64,000 bases of DNA from Deltaproteobacteria bacterium (GCA_025363655.1 JANYDK010000118.1:1-64000); one strand, 5' to 3'; numbered from the stretch's first letter, positions 25,101-33,958 are shown. The notes: generated from the letters alone by a model not told the origin. Made by a program: numbers and translations.

Positions 25101-26204
25101 ATGGATGCGAGTGAACGCGACGCGGTGCTCGCCCCACTCTCGACGGCGACGCCGCTCCCTGCGCGACTCTTCACCGAGCCGGCTGCGTTCGATTTCGAAC
25201 GGCGCGAGATCCTCGCGCGCGCCTGGCGTTGCATCGGACGCGAGGACGAGGTCGCGCTCCCCGGACGCTTCCTCGTCGAAGACGGCATCGCCGTCGTGCG
25301 TGGCGACGATCTGGTGCTGCGCGCCTTTCACGACGTCTGTCGTCATCGGGCGACGCCGATCCTCGAGGCGCCCTGTGGTCGCGTGCGTGAGCTCCGCTGC
25401 CCGTACCACGGTTGGACCTACGATCTTTCGGGCCTGCTCCGCCGTGCGCCCGGTGCCCATTCGACGCTCGATCTCCCCGCGCACGGACTCTTTCCCGCGA
25501 GCGTCGCCTGCTTCCAGGGCTTCGTCTTCGTCCGCGGAGACGTCGCGCCGAAAGACGCAGAATTGCCCCTTCGTTCGGCGCCGCCGTGGCTGGTCGAGAC
25601 TCCGCTCGGCGCGCTCGTCAGGGCGCATCGCAGTACGTACGAAGTCCACGCCAACTGGAAATCGTTGGTCGCCAACTTCCAGGAGTCGCATCACTTCACG
25701 CAGGTGCACGCGGCGCTCGAACGGTTGACGCCGAACGTGCACGCGACCTCGCACCTCGGCGACGGACCTTGGCTCGGTGGCACCATGGACTTGCGAGGCG
25801 ATGTCGAGACCGTTTCCACCACGGGAAAACGCGGCGATCGTCCCTTTCTCGTCGATGCTGCGAGGCGCCGGCAGGTGCACGACGCGATGCTCTTTCCGAC
25901 CCTCCTCACCAGCCTCCAGCCCGACTATCTCCTGACCTATCGTCTGCGGCCGATCAGCGTCGCGCACACGGGCGTCGTCGCCGACGTCTTCGTCCATCCG
26001 CAAGCGCGCACCTTCGAGGACGTCGTCGAGTTCTGGTCGCGCGTGAACGAAGAAGATCGCGCGATCTGCGAACGCCAACAACGAGGCCTCGCCTCGCCGG
26101 CGTATCGTCCGAGCGTCTACGCGGCGGTCGAGGACGGCGTCCACGCGTTCGAAAAACTGATCGCCCGCGCCTATGCCGTCGACGTGACGCAGGAGTCACC
26201 ATGA
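25101..26204 (+). CDS. Rieske non-haem iron oxygenase
   Basis: Oxygenase alpha-subunit-like protein of 367 residues. The Rieske [2Fe-2S] ligands are C80 and H82 (CRHRATP) and C100 and H103 (CPYHGW). The mononuclear iron site is H198 and H203 (ESHHFTQVH), with a distal acid expected near EEDRAICERQQ. The pattern resembles choline/carnitine monooxygenase-type enzymes more than aromatic dioxygenases. An in-frame ATG at 25080, overlapping the peptidase stop, is an alternative start. The following gene overlaps by 4 bases. No reductase or ferredoxin partner is visible nearby. Confidence 0.88.
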   Translation: MDASERDAVLAPLSTATPLPARLFTEPAAFDFERREILARAWRCIGREDEVALPGRFLVEDGIAVVRGDDLVLRAFHDVCRHRATPILEAPCGRVRELRCPYHGWTYDLSGLLRRAPGAHSTLDLPAHGLFPASVACFQGFVFVRGDVAPKDAELPLRSAPPWLVETPLGALVRAHRSTYEVHANWKSLVANFQESHHFTQVHAALERLTPNVHATSHLGDGPWLGGTMDLRGDVETVSTTGKRGDRPFLVDAARRRQVHDAMLFPTLLTSLQPDYLLTYRLRPISVAHTGVVADVFVHPQARTFEDVVEFWSRVNEEDRAICERQQRGLASPAYRPSVYAAVEDGVHAFEKLIARAYAVDVTQESP

Positions 26205-27034
26205 GCAAGCTCGTCGGCCTCTTCGGCGCGCCCTACGCCGACCTCTCCGCGCTCATCGACACCTCCTGCTTTCCCACGCTCGACGACGAGCTGAGCTACG
26301 CCCTCGCGCGGCTCGAACCTTCGTGCAACGGCACCGGCGGCAGCTTGAAGTGGATGGGCGTGGTCGCGCCATGGGTGCACGACGATCCATATCTAGACTA
26401 TGGACACGTCCTCGAAGGGCTCTCACGCGACGAGCTCGCGCGCTTCGTCTCGCTCGGCGACGACCCGGCCTCGGTCGATCTCGACGGGCCACGGCGCTTC
26501 GGCGACGAGACCGATCATCCGCTGAACCGTCGGCAGATGCTCTATTTGAAATATCGCCACGGGGTCTATTTTCCCTGGGCGGTTTGCTACCACCTGCTCA
26601 GCGACGATCGGTGGGAGGACAAGCACTCGGGGGCCGGCAAAGACTTCGAGCCCGAGGCGCTGCGGGAGATGCCGCGCACCGTCGAGTTCGTGAAGAGCCT
26701 CCCTTTCCGCGAGATCGGTCGTTGCGTGCTCTTCGGGCTCGAGGCGGGACAGCACGCCCCGGCGCATCGTGACTCCGAGCCAGGCGTCGCGCCCTCGGTC
26801 GCGCAGTCGATCTCCTTCGCGCCGCGCAAGGGCAAGCGCTTCTATCTCGCCGATCCCAAAGGCGCCCAGCGTACCGTCGTCGAGACGCCGATCTATTGGT
26901 TCAACGACATGGACTACCACGGGGTCGAGGCCGATCCATATTTTCGTTATTCGATCCGCGTCGACGGCGTTTTCGAGCCTTCGTTCGCGCGCGACGTCGA
27001 ACGAGTCACCCGTCGATCAGCACCGGCACGCTGA
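26201..27034 (+). CDS. Iron/2-oxoglutarate oxygenase-like protein, paralogue A
   Basis: Uncharacterised protein of 277 residues with a likely double-stranded beta-helix iron site: H189-x-D191 (APAHRDSEPG), distal H240 (DMDYHGVEADP) and R253, which could bind 2-oxoglutarate. The N-terminal half contains HPLNRRQMLYLKYRHGVYF and GKDF, also found in the paralogue at 29157. AGGAG precedes the ATG, which overlaps the Rieske stop. It runs 29 bases into the convergent ligase gene. I infer oxygenase activity from the metal motif; no named family is recognised. Confidence 0.72.
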   Translation: MSKLVGLFGAPYADLSALIDTSCFPTLDDELSYALARLEPSCNGTGGSLKWMGVVAPWVHDDPYLDYGHVLEGLSRDELARFVSLGDDPASVDLDGPRRFGDETDHPLNRRQMLYLKYRHGVYFPWAVCYHLLSDDRWEDKHSGAGKDFEPEALREMPRTVEFVKSLPFREIGRCVLFGLEAGQHAPAHRDSEPGVAPSVAQSISFAPRKGKRFYLADPKGAQRTVVETPIYWFNDMDYHGVEADPYFRYSIRVDGVFEPSFARDVERVTRRSAPAR

Positions 27035-28256
27035 GCGCGTGGGCGTCGGTGGCGCCGGCCTGTTCGCGCGCGTAGAGGCCACACGCTTCGCCGGCGACCA
27101 GGTACACCCCGTAGTTGATGGTCGCTCCGGCGGCGTCGGTCTCGGCGGCGAAGTAGCGTTGCGCGATGAAGCGACCTGGGCGCGCCTTCGAGAGGGCTTC
27201 GCGCCACGTCGCATCGCTCACCGTCGCCCCGATCACCACCTCGTCCCCTTCGGCGCCGTAGTCACTCTTGATCACCCACTCGGCGCGCTGCACGCGGAGC
27301 TGTTCTTCGTGGAGCGTCTCGAGGCGCGCCGAGATTGGCACGTAGCGCTCGATCACCGTCTGCGCGTGCGGTGAGAAGCGATGGAGGTGCTCCCACATGA
27401 AGGCCATCGAGCGCTTGTTTTGTGGGAGCACGGCGCCGAAGGGATTGACGACGACGCAACGGCCTTCGGCTTGCGCGGCGAAGACGGCGGCGAGCGGCTC
27501 GCGCAGCGGCTCGATGTCGGGCACCGTCTCGTCGGTCCACGGGGAGGCACGCTCGGCCCACCAATCGGTCTTGTAGTGACGGACGAGCACCTGAAACGGT
27601 GCGTCGAAGACGCTGAGCGCGCCCTCGTCGTGTTGCAGGTTGTACGGCGAACCGAGGACCACGCGACGTCCGCGCGATTCGAACCACTGCTTGTAGAGCC
27701 GCACCAGCGAGAGGTCTTCGGTGAACTCGGTCGGATAGACGAGCCCGACGTCGCGCCCCACGCCGGGCTCGAGCTCACCCTCGGCGAGCGCGTCGACCAT
27801 CGCGACGAAGCGGCCTTCGAGCTCGGCGTTCGGATCGCGCGTGCCCGGATGATTCGGCGCCACCAACCTCCCGAGCGTCACCGCTTCGGCCTCACCGGTC
27901 GGCGTGTCGCAGTTGAGCTCGGCGATCGCCAGCCCCTCGGAGGTGACGAAGACGTCGGCGCGCGCGAGCCCATGCCAGAGCGGCCTCGACGCCTGCCACA
28001 TCAATTTTTGGTAGGGCGTGAGACAGAAGAAGTCGTCGAGGAGCGCGTCGTCATCTGCGACGAGGTGGCAGAGCTCGTCGTAGACCGCGCCGATCTCTTC
28101 GGCGGCGAGGTACATCGCGCGTTGCGTCTTCGCCGGCAGGATCAGCGGATCTTCACGAAAACGCGGCTTTCCGTCGAACCACGGATCGCTGATCACGCCC
28201 GCGTCGACGATGCGCCTGGCGAACGCGTCGTAGTTCGAGTGGCTCGAGCTGCTCAC
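27006..28256 (-). CDS. Glutathionylspermidine synthase-like ATP-grasp ligase
   Basis: ATP-grasp amide ligase of 416 residues related to the synthetase domain of GspS and E. coli YjfC. Key segments are ELNCDTPTGEAEA (113-125), NPFGAVLPQNKRSMAFM (271-287) and the ATP-binding WVIKSDYGAEGDE (K330). The family joins a carboxylate to an amine using ATP, in GspS glutathione to spermidine. The start is a GTG at 28256 that overlaps the DUF350 stop (GTGA), so the two are coupled. No amidase domain is present. The substrate here is unknown. Confidence 0.88.
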   Translation of the reverse strand: MSSSSHSNYDAFARRIVDAGVISDPWFDGKPRFREDPLILPAKTQRAMYLAAEEIGAVYDELCHLVADDDALLDDFFCLTPYQKLMWQASRPLWHGLARADVFVTSEGLAIAELNCDTPTGEAEAVTLGRLVAPNHPGTRDPNAELEGRFVAMVDALAEGELEPGVGRDVGLVYPTEFTEDLSLVRLYKQWFESRGRRVVLGSPYNLQHDEGALSVFDAPFQVLVRHYKTDWWAERASPWTDETVPDIEPLREPLAAVFAAQAEGRCVVVNPFGAVLPQNKRSMAFMWEHLHRFSPHAQTVIERYVPISARLETLHEEQLRVQRAEWVIKSDYGAEGDEVVIGATVSDATWREALSKARPGRFIAQRYFAAETDAAGATINYGVYLVAGEACGLYAREQAGATDAHALSVPVLIDG

Positions 28257-29110
28257 GCGAGATGGGTGATGGAGAGGGCCGTCGCCAGGTACGTCGTCGC
28301 TTCGAGCACGCCGAGGCCGACGCTGCGCTCGAGGGCGATTCCGTGATCGATGGGGCCGCCTCGGAGCTTGAGCGGCGCGCGAAGGAGGAGCGATTGCACG
28401 AAGAGCTGACGCACAGGATAGAAGGCGATGATGGCGATGAGCACCATGCCGTAGCCGCGCAGCGAGCTCGTCCACCCCGTGAACTCACCGTCGACCGCGT
28501 GCGCCACCACCAGGGCGATCGAGAGCACCACGCCGGCATAGCTGAGCGCGGCGGCGAGGTTTTCCCCGGCGATTTGCTCGGCGTCGTCGTAGGTCGTGAG
28601 CGCGCGGAAGAGCGTGACGAAGCCGTTCAACGTCGCCTGCGCGAGGACGAAGAAGACGAGCGAGATGCCGAGATCGTGGATGCCGGTGCCGCTGATCGAG
28701 CGCGAGGTGATGACGCCGACTGCCACCCAGTGCGCCCCTGCCGCGAGCCCAGCGGCGACGTTTCCACGCTCGATTTCTGCGGTCAAACGTCCACGAAGGA
28801 GCAGGCGAATACCAGCCTCGCCGGCCGCGGTGGTGAGCACGAGCGCGATCACGCTCGAGGCTGCCGTCCAGACGAGGTCGTGACGGAGCAGGACGCCGAG
28901 GACGCAGCTCTTCACCGCCGCCGCCGCGATGAGGAACGCCGTCAGCACCTGACCGACGCGCAAGAGACGCTGCGCCGGGTTCCCTTCCCCGAGGTCCTTG
29001 GCGAGCGAGCGGCGAGAGCCGGTGAGCCGCGCGCCGACTTGAAGCAGCATGAGCAAAAGCAACGTCGTGCCGACGGCGAAGGCGGCGAGGGTGAAGGGCC
29101 TCGGTTCCAT
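28253..29110 (-). CDS. DUF350 multi-pass membrane protein
   Basis: Membrane protein of 285 residues with about eight hydrophobic segments in a DUF350-like duplicated arrangement (TLLLLMLLQVGARLTG, FLIAAAAVKSCVLG, YGMVLIAIIAFYPVRQLF). DUF350 proteins are repeatedly found next to GspS-like ligases. The ATG at 29110 fixes the start within a longer open frame. It is divergent from the oxygenase-like paralogue B (46-base gap) and coupled to the ligase. Its role, possibly export or a channel, is not established. Confidence 0.82.
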   Translation of the reverse strand: MEPRPFTLAAFAVGTTLLLLMLLQVGARLTGSRRSLAKDLGEGNPAQRLLRVGQVLTAFLIAAAAVKSCVLGVLLRHDLVWTAASSVIALVLTTAAGEAGIRLLLRGRLTAEIERGNVAAGLAAGAHWVAVGVITSRSISGTGIHDLGISLVFFVLAQATLNGFVTLFRALTTYDDAEQIAGENLAAALSYAGVVLSIALVVAHAVDGEFTGWTSSLRGYGMVLIAIIAFYPVRQLFVQSLLLRAPLKLRGGPIDHGIALERSVGLGVLEATTYLATALSITHLA

Positions 29111-29156
29111 GCACGGGAGGGTACACCTCGTCGGCCGCGCCTGGCACAATGGCGCG

Positions 29157-29957
29157 ATGGGGGGCCTTCGTGGGATTTTCGGCCGTCCATGGCTCGACCT
29201 CGAGCCCCACCTCGATCTGCGCGCGCTCGCCGACGTGCACGACGAGATCTGCCTCGGGCTCACGCGCGTGCCCGTCGATTATACCGGTGGCAGCCACCGA
29301 TCGATGGGCATCGTCCCGCCGTCGCATCGCGATGCAGTCTTCGTCGATTACGGCGAAGTGATCGCGGCGATGTCCGACGCCGAGCTCTCGACGCTGCGTA
29401 GCCTCGCCGACGATCCTTCCTCGCTCGACCCTGCGCGCATGCGTCAGCTCACGCTCGGCGAAGAGAGCGAGCACCCGCTCTCGCGCAGGCAGATGTTGTG
29501 GCTGAAATACCGCTTCGGCGTCTATTTCCCGTGGAAGGTCTATCTCGAGCTGATGCCCAATCGATACTGGGACGAGAAGACGAACCCTGCCGGCAAAGAC
29601 TTCACGAGGACCGCGCGCGCGCTCTTTCCGAAGACGCTCGAGCTGGTGCGCAGCCTCCCGTTCGTCTCCATCGGTCGCTGCCTGGTGATGGGCCTCGAGG
29701 CCAACGATCACGGCACCGTGCACTGCGACGGCGACCTCGACGCGCCCCCCGACCCCTTCATCACGCTCTGCCCGGCGGCGAACAAGCGCCTCTTTCTCTG
29801 GGACGAGGCCGCGCAGGAAAAGACGTACGTGCGCGGACGCGCCTATTGGTTCAACGACCACGATCACCACGGGGTCGACGCGGATCCGTTCTTCCGATAC
29901 TCCCTTCGCATCGACGGCGTCTTCCGCCCCGACTTCCTCGAGCGTCTTCGGTCATGA
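29157..29957 (+). CDS. Iron/2-oxoglutarate oxygenase-like protein, paralogue B
   Basis: Paralogue of the gene at 26201 with the same architecture (266 residues): H189-x-D191 (GTVHCDGDLD), distal H238 (DHDHHGVDADP) and R251. Shared stretches are HPLSRRQMLWLKYRFGVYF, GKDF and AYWFND. The ligand spacing is nearly identical in both copies, showing that the metal site is under selection. Unlike copy A it has no Cys beside the acid. It begins divergently from the DUF350 gene and overlaps the next gene by 4 bases. Substrate unknown. Confidence 0.72.
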   Translation: MGGLRGIFGRPWLDLEPHLDLRALADVHDEICLGLTRVPVDYTGGSHRSMGIVPPSHRDAVFVDYGEVIAAMSDAELSTLRSLADDPSSLDPARMRQLTLGEESEHPLSRRQMLWLKYRFGVYFPWKVYLELMPNRYWDEKTNPAGKDFTRTARALFPKTLELVRSLPFVSIGRCLVMGLEANDHGTVHCDGDLDAPPDPFITLCPAANKRLFLWDEAAQEKTYVRGRAYWFNDHDHHGVDADPFFRYSLRIDGVFRPDFLERLRS

Positions 29958-31276
29958 GCGAGCAAGAGCCCTACGAGCGTGATCAGTTCCTCGAGAAAGA
30001 GGGCATCGTCGGCGCGCGCTGGTGGAACAAGCACTTGCAGCGCGACGAGGTCATCACGCGCCGCAGCTCCCTCCGTGGCCTCCTCATCGGTGGCGCGGTG
30101 GTCTTCGGAATCGGCGTCCTCGCGATCAAGAACTGCGACGACGACGAGGACGGCGCTAGCGGCGTCCCCGAACGGCGCAACGCGCTCGAAATGCAGCGAA
30201 ATCATGGCTGGAACTTCGGCTATCGCGGGGAGGGCGTGAGCGTCGACGGCATCGACCCGCAGCCGTTCAGCGCCGCGCAGCTGAGCACGTTGGTCGCCGA
30301 CCTCGCGCCGAAGGACGCTCGCTACTCGCCTTACCACGTGCCGACCGTGCTCCAGTCGGCGACCGCGGGTCCCCTCACCCCGCTCGCGTCCGATCCCCTC
30401 ACGGCGGTGAAGCTCCCCGAGATCATCCGACCGATGATCACCGTCGACATGGAGGTCGCCTATCGCCGTGGCCTCGCGCTCGCTGGGCTCTTCTCCGAAG
30501 CGAAGGTGGAGAACGTCGCCGTGGTCGTCGATTTGTCCGGGCCCGAGTCGGTCGCCTTCGCTGCCGGCGCCGCCGGGACGATGGCGATGGTCTTCACGGT
30601 CGACAATTGGCCCCACCCCCGCGGGGTGGTCCCAGCTCACCGAACCCTCGCCGCCGCGATTCACTATCAACGGCGATTTTCTCAAACAAAACCAGGTCCA
30701 AACGCGCCGCCCCTGTTCGTGCTCGATCGCCATCGCATCGATCCTTACGGCGATGACGCCACGCAATTCGACAATCGACACGTCGCCAAGTTGCCAGTCG
30801 CCGCAGCGCTGACCCAAATGGGCATTCGTCACGTCCTCTACGTGGTGCCCGAGGGCGCGGTCATCCAAGAGCTCGACGATCTCACCGACGCCTTCGTCGG
30901 TTACCAGGCCGCCGAGATCGACGTCCGCGTCTTGCCGGTGTCCGCGTTCGCGCCGCTCTGGGAGAACTATCTCTACGGAGGCACCGCCGAGACGCACCTC
31001 TGCTTCTGGCACGACTATCCGTGGGTCGTGCCGCCTCCGCCTTGTGCGCTGGCCTTCGCAGAGCCGCCCGGCGCGCGCTATGTGCCTCGGCCTCGCGTCT
31101 CGCCCTATTCGAGCGGCCCCGGTGGCTCGCTCAAGCGGCCCGATCAGTTCGCCACCGTGGCGGTGTTCGCCGACGACCAACACGCGGTGCTCGGCGCACA
31201 CAACGGGTCGACGCCGGCAGTGCCGGTGCGCAGCGGGTCGTGGAACCGATCGACCGGCAGCGGGTGTGGAGGATAG
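29954..31276 (+). CDS. Membrane-anchored cluster protein with Ser/Gly/Cys tail
   Basis: Unknown protein of 440 residues. A cytoplasmic N terminus is followed by a Tat-like or signal-anchor segment (RRSSLRGLLIGGAVVFGIGV, 36-55) and Cys61, then a large probably exported domain of alternating strands and helices (VAVVVDLSGPESVAF, RHVLYVVPEGAVIQELD). The last 20 residues are Arg/Ser/Gly/Trp-rich and end SGCGG. ATGA overlap with the oxygenase-like gene and the C-terminal tail make it a candidate substrate or scaffold for the ligase and oxygenases; this is inference. Confidence 0.72.
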   Translation: MSEQEPYERDQFLEKEGIVGARWWNKHLQRDEVITRRSSLRGLLIGGAVVFGIGVLAIKNCDDDEDGASGVPERRNALEMQRNHGWNFGYRGEGVSVDGIDPQPFSAAQLSTLVADLAPKDARYSPYHVPTVLQSATAGPLTPLASDPLTAVKLPEIIRPMITVDMEVAYRRGLALAGLFSEAKVENVAVVVDLSGPESVAFAAGAAGTMAMVFTVDNWPHPRGVVPAHRTLAAAIHYQRRFSQTKPGPNAPPLFVLDRHRIDPYGDDATQFDNRHVAKLPVAAALTQMGIRHVLYVVPEGAVIQELDDLTDAFVGYQAAEIDVRVLPVSAFAPLWENYLYGGTAETHLCFWHDYPWVVPPPPCALAFAEPPGARYVPRPRVSPYSSGPGGSLKRPDQFATVAVFADDQHAVLGAHNGSTPAVPVRSGSWNRSTGSGCGG

Positions 31277-31278
31277 CC

Positions 31279-31848
31279 ATGCTCCACTCCATCTTCGCCC
31301 TCGAGCTCTGCCTGCCGCACGAGGCTTCCGTACGTCAGCGCCTTCATCAGTCGATCGTCACGCAGCCGGAAATCGTCGGACACCACGCGAAGTGGTGCCT
31401 CTACCAAGAGGTGACGCGCACGCTCCTCGAGATGCTTCCCTCGGCAGAGCGCGGCTGTTGGGACTACTTCAACGACGACGCTCGCGCGCGCCACGACTAC
31501 AACATGTGGTCGCAAGGGATGATCACCGAAGAGGGCGCACGCACCAGCCCCTCTGGCGCCAGCGACGCCTACCGCGATGCGCCGCGCTTCATGACCTTCA
31601 CGATGGCCTTCCTCCTCGAGCAGAACACCGCCTGCGATCGCGGCGTCTTCGAGCTCTGCAACATCCCAGAGGCCAACCTGTGGAGACGCGACAGCTACGA
31701 GCGCATCCTCCGCGGCCTCGGCGTCCTCAACTTCACGACCGTGAAATCGGACGTGATTTACCTGATCCCCGGCGCCGACGACTGGGCGCTCACCCCGGAA
31801 GATCTGCAGCACGACAAGTTCGAGTATCTGCGCATCATCACCGGCTGA
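31279..31848 (+). CDS. Hypothetical cluster protein, 189 aa
   Basis: I do not recognise a family. The ATG follows GGAGG by 8 bases and lies 2 bases after the preceding stop. The protein is soluble and helix-rich, with Trp, Tyr and Cys in the middle (CWDYFNDDARARHDYNMWSQ) and a probable beta ending (VKSDVIYLIPGADDW). It is the last rightward gene of the cluster and abuts the convergent 2-oxoglutarate oxygenase without a gap. Confidence 0.68.
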   Translation: MLHSIFALELCLPHEASVRQRLHQSIVTQPEIVGHHAKWCLYQEVTRTLLEMLPSAERGCWDYFNDDARARHDYNMWSQGMITEEGARTSPSGASDAYRDAPRFMTFTMAFLLEQNTACDRGVFELCNIPEANLWRRDSYERILRGLGVLNFTTVKSDVIYLIPGADDWALTPEDLQHDKFEYLRIITG

Positions 31849-32562
31849 TCAGAACCACGTCTCCCAGACGCCGCGATCGATCTCCGCAGCGTGCACCGTC
31901 GCCGAGACGCGATCGAGCGCGCCCTCGAACGGTCGAATCTGATGGAGCCGATAGCTGTCGAGGACGACGACGTCGCCGACCTCGGAGACGATCGTGGTGC
32001 TCTCGCGCGCGAGATGCTCTTCCGAGGCTTCATGCTCGCCATCTTCTCCGTCGTAACTCACGTCCCAGAGGCGCAAGCCGCCGCCGGCCGCCGGCTTCTG
32101 CAGCATCGCCACGATCGTGATCGCCGCTCGTCGACGTTCGAGGTGCGACGCTGCTAGGCCTTCGGTGTCGAAGTGGACGACGCCGCCATGCTCGGCGACG
32201 TGACCACCCGCGGGAAAAATGTGCACCCCGGGCCCCGCCCAACCGCGTCGCGCGCGCACGACGGCATCACGGGTGGGGACGACCTCGGCGACGAGCTCAC
32301 GCATCACACGTTGCAGTCCTGGTGCGAATCGTTCGACGCGCGCATCGGAGCCGGCAGCGTCGCGAAAATAGGCCTCGCTGCGTCCCTCTTCGAGGTGCGT
32401 GTAGAACGCGCGACCGAGGCTGAATTGCTCGCCCCCGAAGTCGGCGTTCCACTCGCTGCGCCCAGCGTAGACACCTCGGACGAACGCGTGACAGACGGCG
32501 GCGTCGAGGCGAGAGCGAAGAACGCGCACGAGCGGCTCGACCACCGAGCAGAGATACCTCAC
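31849..32562 (-). CDS. 2-oxoglutarate/Fe(II)-dependent oxygenase (prolyl hydroxylase-like)
   Basis: Oxygenase of 237 residues with the HxD...H...R pattern of prolyl-4-hydroxylase-like enzymes: H130 and D132 (GGVVHFDTEG), distal H207 (SYRLHQIRPF) and R218 (DRVSATVHA). The beta-strands between (AAITIVAMLQKP, LRLWDVSYD) fit the double-stranded beta-helix. It ends at the stop of the 189-residue gene and is divergent from the Kazal-like lipoprotein across an 18-base palindrome. The third iron oxygenase of this cluster. Confidence 0.85.
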   Translation of the reverse strand: MRYLCSVVEPLVRVLRSRLDAAVCHAFVRGVYAGRSEWNADFGGEQFSLGRAFYTHLEEGRSEAYFRDAAGSDARVERFAPGLQRVMRELVAEVVPTRDAVVRARRGWAGPGVHIFPAGGHVAEHGGVVHFDTEGLAASHLERRRAAITIVAMLQKPAAGGGLRLWDVSYDGEDGEHEASEEHLARESTTIVSEVGDVVVLDSYRLHQIRPFEGALDRVSATVHAAEIDRGVWETWF

Positions 32563-32579
32563 GCCTCACGCGACCTCAC

Positions 32580-32597
32580 GCAACCGTGCACGGTTGC
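32580..32597. promoter_or_regulatory. 18-base perfect palindrome, divergent promoter region
   Basis: GCAACCGTGCACGGTTGC is its own reverse complement. It lies 17 bases upstream of the 2-oxoglutarate oxygenase ATG (leftward) and 57 bases upstream of the Kazal-like lipoprotein GTG (rightward). It is a strong candidate operator shared by both. Related GTGC/GCAC-cored palindromes precede two further lipoproteins (33959, 60010). Confidence 0.6.
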
Positions 32598-32653
32598 ATG
32601 TGGGGCGGTGTGGGAGTACATGGGCGCCATCCCTTTCTACAAAGAGGTGCTGC

Positions 32654-33784
32654 GTGTTTTCTCGTTCCATTTCCATCGTTCTCCTCGCCTCCTCCCTCGT
32701 CTTCGCCGGTTGCGCCGCGCAGACTTCTCACGACGGTGAGGAAGATCCCTCGACCTTCACCGCTGCCGAAGGCGCGCTCTCGTCCTACGCGAAGCAGCTC
32801 GTGGGTGACTACAAGAGCGACGCGCTCTACCCGCGCTTCTCGCTCCTCAAAGACGGCTCGTACACCTTCGACACCGGCATCCGCTGCATCAAGGCGCCGT
32901 GTCCCTCGGGCGACGCCGGCACGTTCTCCATCTGGAACGACAGCCGCGCTCGCAAGTACGTCAACCTCTTCTCCACCGACGGCAAGGTGTCGCGTTGGTT
33001 CCGCGTCGACGCGCTCAAGCCCGTCACGCTCGTCGGCGTCAGCGGCATCACCGGCACGTTCAAGACGATCGCCGCCGCGGGCACCTGCATCGCGAACAAC
33101 GACTGCGGAAGCGGCGAACAGTGCGTCGGCAGCGTCTGCACCGCGCGTCCGCTCTGCGCGCAGGTCGTCGGCACCGACGGCGTCATCCACGTCAAGAACT
33201 TCGCCGCTGGCTCGTACGCCGACGCCGACGCGTGGGCCTCGTCCACCGCCGCGGGCGCTGGCTACGGCATCAGCATCGGCACCTGCACGGAAGTCGCCAC
33301 CGGCTTCTACTGCACCGACGTCTACCAGCCGACGTGCGCCTTCGTCTCGGGCGCCGACGCGGCCAAGACGTACACCTCTCCCTGCGACGCCAAGCGCGCG
33401 GTGATCGCCGCCGCCGGCGGTGGGGACGCGATCGGCGTCACGCAGAAGGGCGCTTGCACCACCGGCGCCAACTACTGCTCGACGTTCCAGCGCACCAGCG
33501 ACGGCAGCCCGTCGTTCGCCTACTACGCGCACACGTTCGGCTCGCAGTTCGAAGCCAACGCGTGGATCCAACTCAACCCCGGCGCCTCGAACCCCGTCGT
33601 CCTCGCCGACACGTGCACGAGCTTCCTCATGTGCACCGAGATCTACAAGCCGGTCTGCGGCGGCGTGAAGTCCGACACGGCCCGCACGTTCGGCAACCAG
33701 TGCCAGCTCGAGGCGGCCGTCCGCGCCGACACGAAGGCCACGGGCTCCTCGAAGGGCTACGGCCAGCCCGGCGCCTGTAAGTAG
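32654..33784 (+). CDS. Kazal-like Cys-rich lipoprotein, copy 1
   Basis: Secreted lipoprotein of 376 residues (lipobox FAGC, Cys20). A beta domain with FDTGIRCIKAPCPSGDAG is followed by a Cys knot (CGSGEQCVGSVC) and two Kazal-like modules (about 220-250, CTDVYQPTCAF; about 327-356, CTEIYKPVCGGV ending GNQCQLEAAV). Kazal domains usually inhibit serine proteases. The GTG start is set by AGAGG 8 bases upstream and by homology to the next gene. A close paralogue follows in tandem. Confidence 0.8.
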   Translation: MFSRSISIVLLASSLVFAGCAAQTSHDGEEDPSTFTAAEGALSSYAKQLVGDYKSDALYPRFSLLKDGSYTFDTGIRCIKAPCPSGDAGTFSIWNDSRARKYVNLFSTDGKVSRWFRVDALKPVTLVGVSGITGTFKTIAAAGTCIANNDCGSGEQCVGSVCTARPLCAQVVGTDGVIHVKNFAAGSYADADAWASSTAAGAGYGISIGTCTEVATGFYCTDVYQPTCAFVSGADAAKTYTSPCDAKRAVIAAAGGGDAIGVTQKGACTTGANYCSTFQRTSDGSPSFAYYAHTFGSQFEANAWIQLNPGASNPVVLADTCTSFLMCTEIYKPVCGGVKSDTARTFGNQCQLEAAVRADTKATGSSKGYGQPGACK

Positions 33785-33958
33785 TCGCCGTTCGTCGCAT
33801 CTAGAAAAAAAGCAGCAGGGCCCGCACGACGTCGTGACGCCTTCCACGGGATGACCGTGGGGCGCGTCGACGTCGCGCGGGCTTTCGCGTTTGGAGTCGC
33901 GACCGACACCGTTCGGGCCCAGCAGAGTTTTCTCGAACCGACGAGCACGGCATGCGCA

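Noticed and set aside
22738-25137. Leftward open frame of almost 800 codons opposite the LysR and peptidase genes
   Set aside because: It is antisense to two well-supported genes and has no recognisable motifs.
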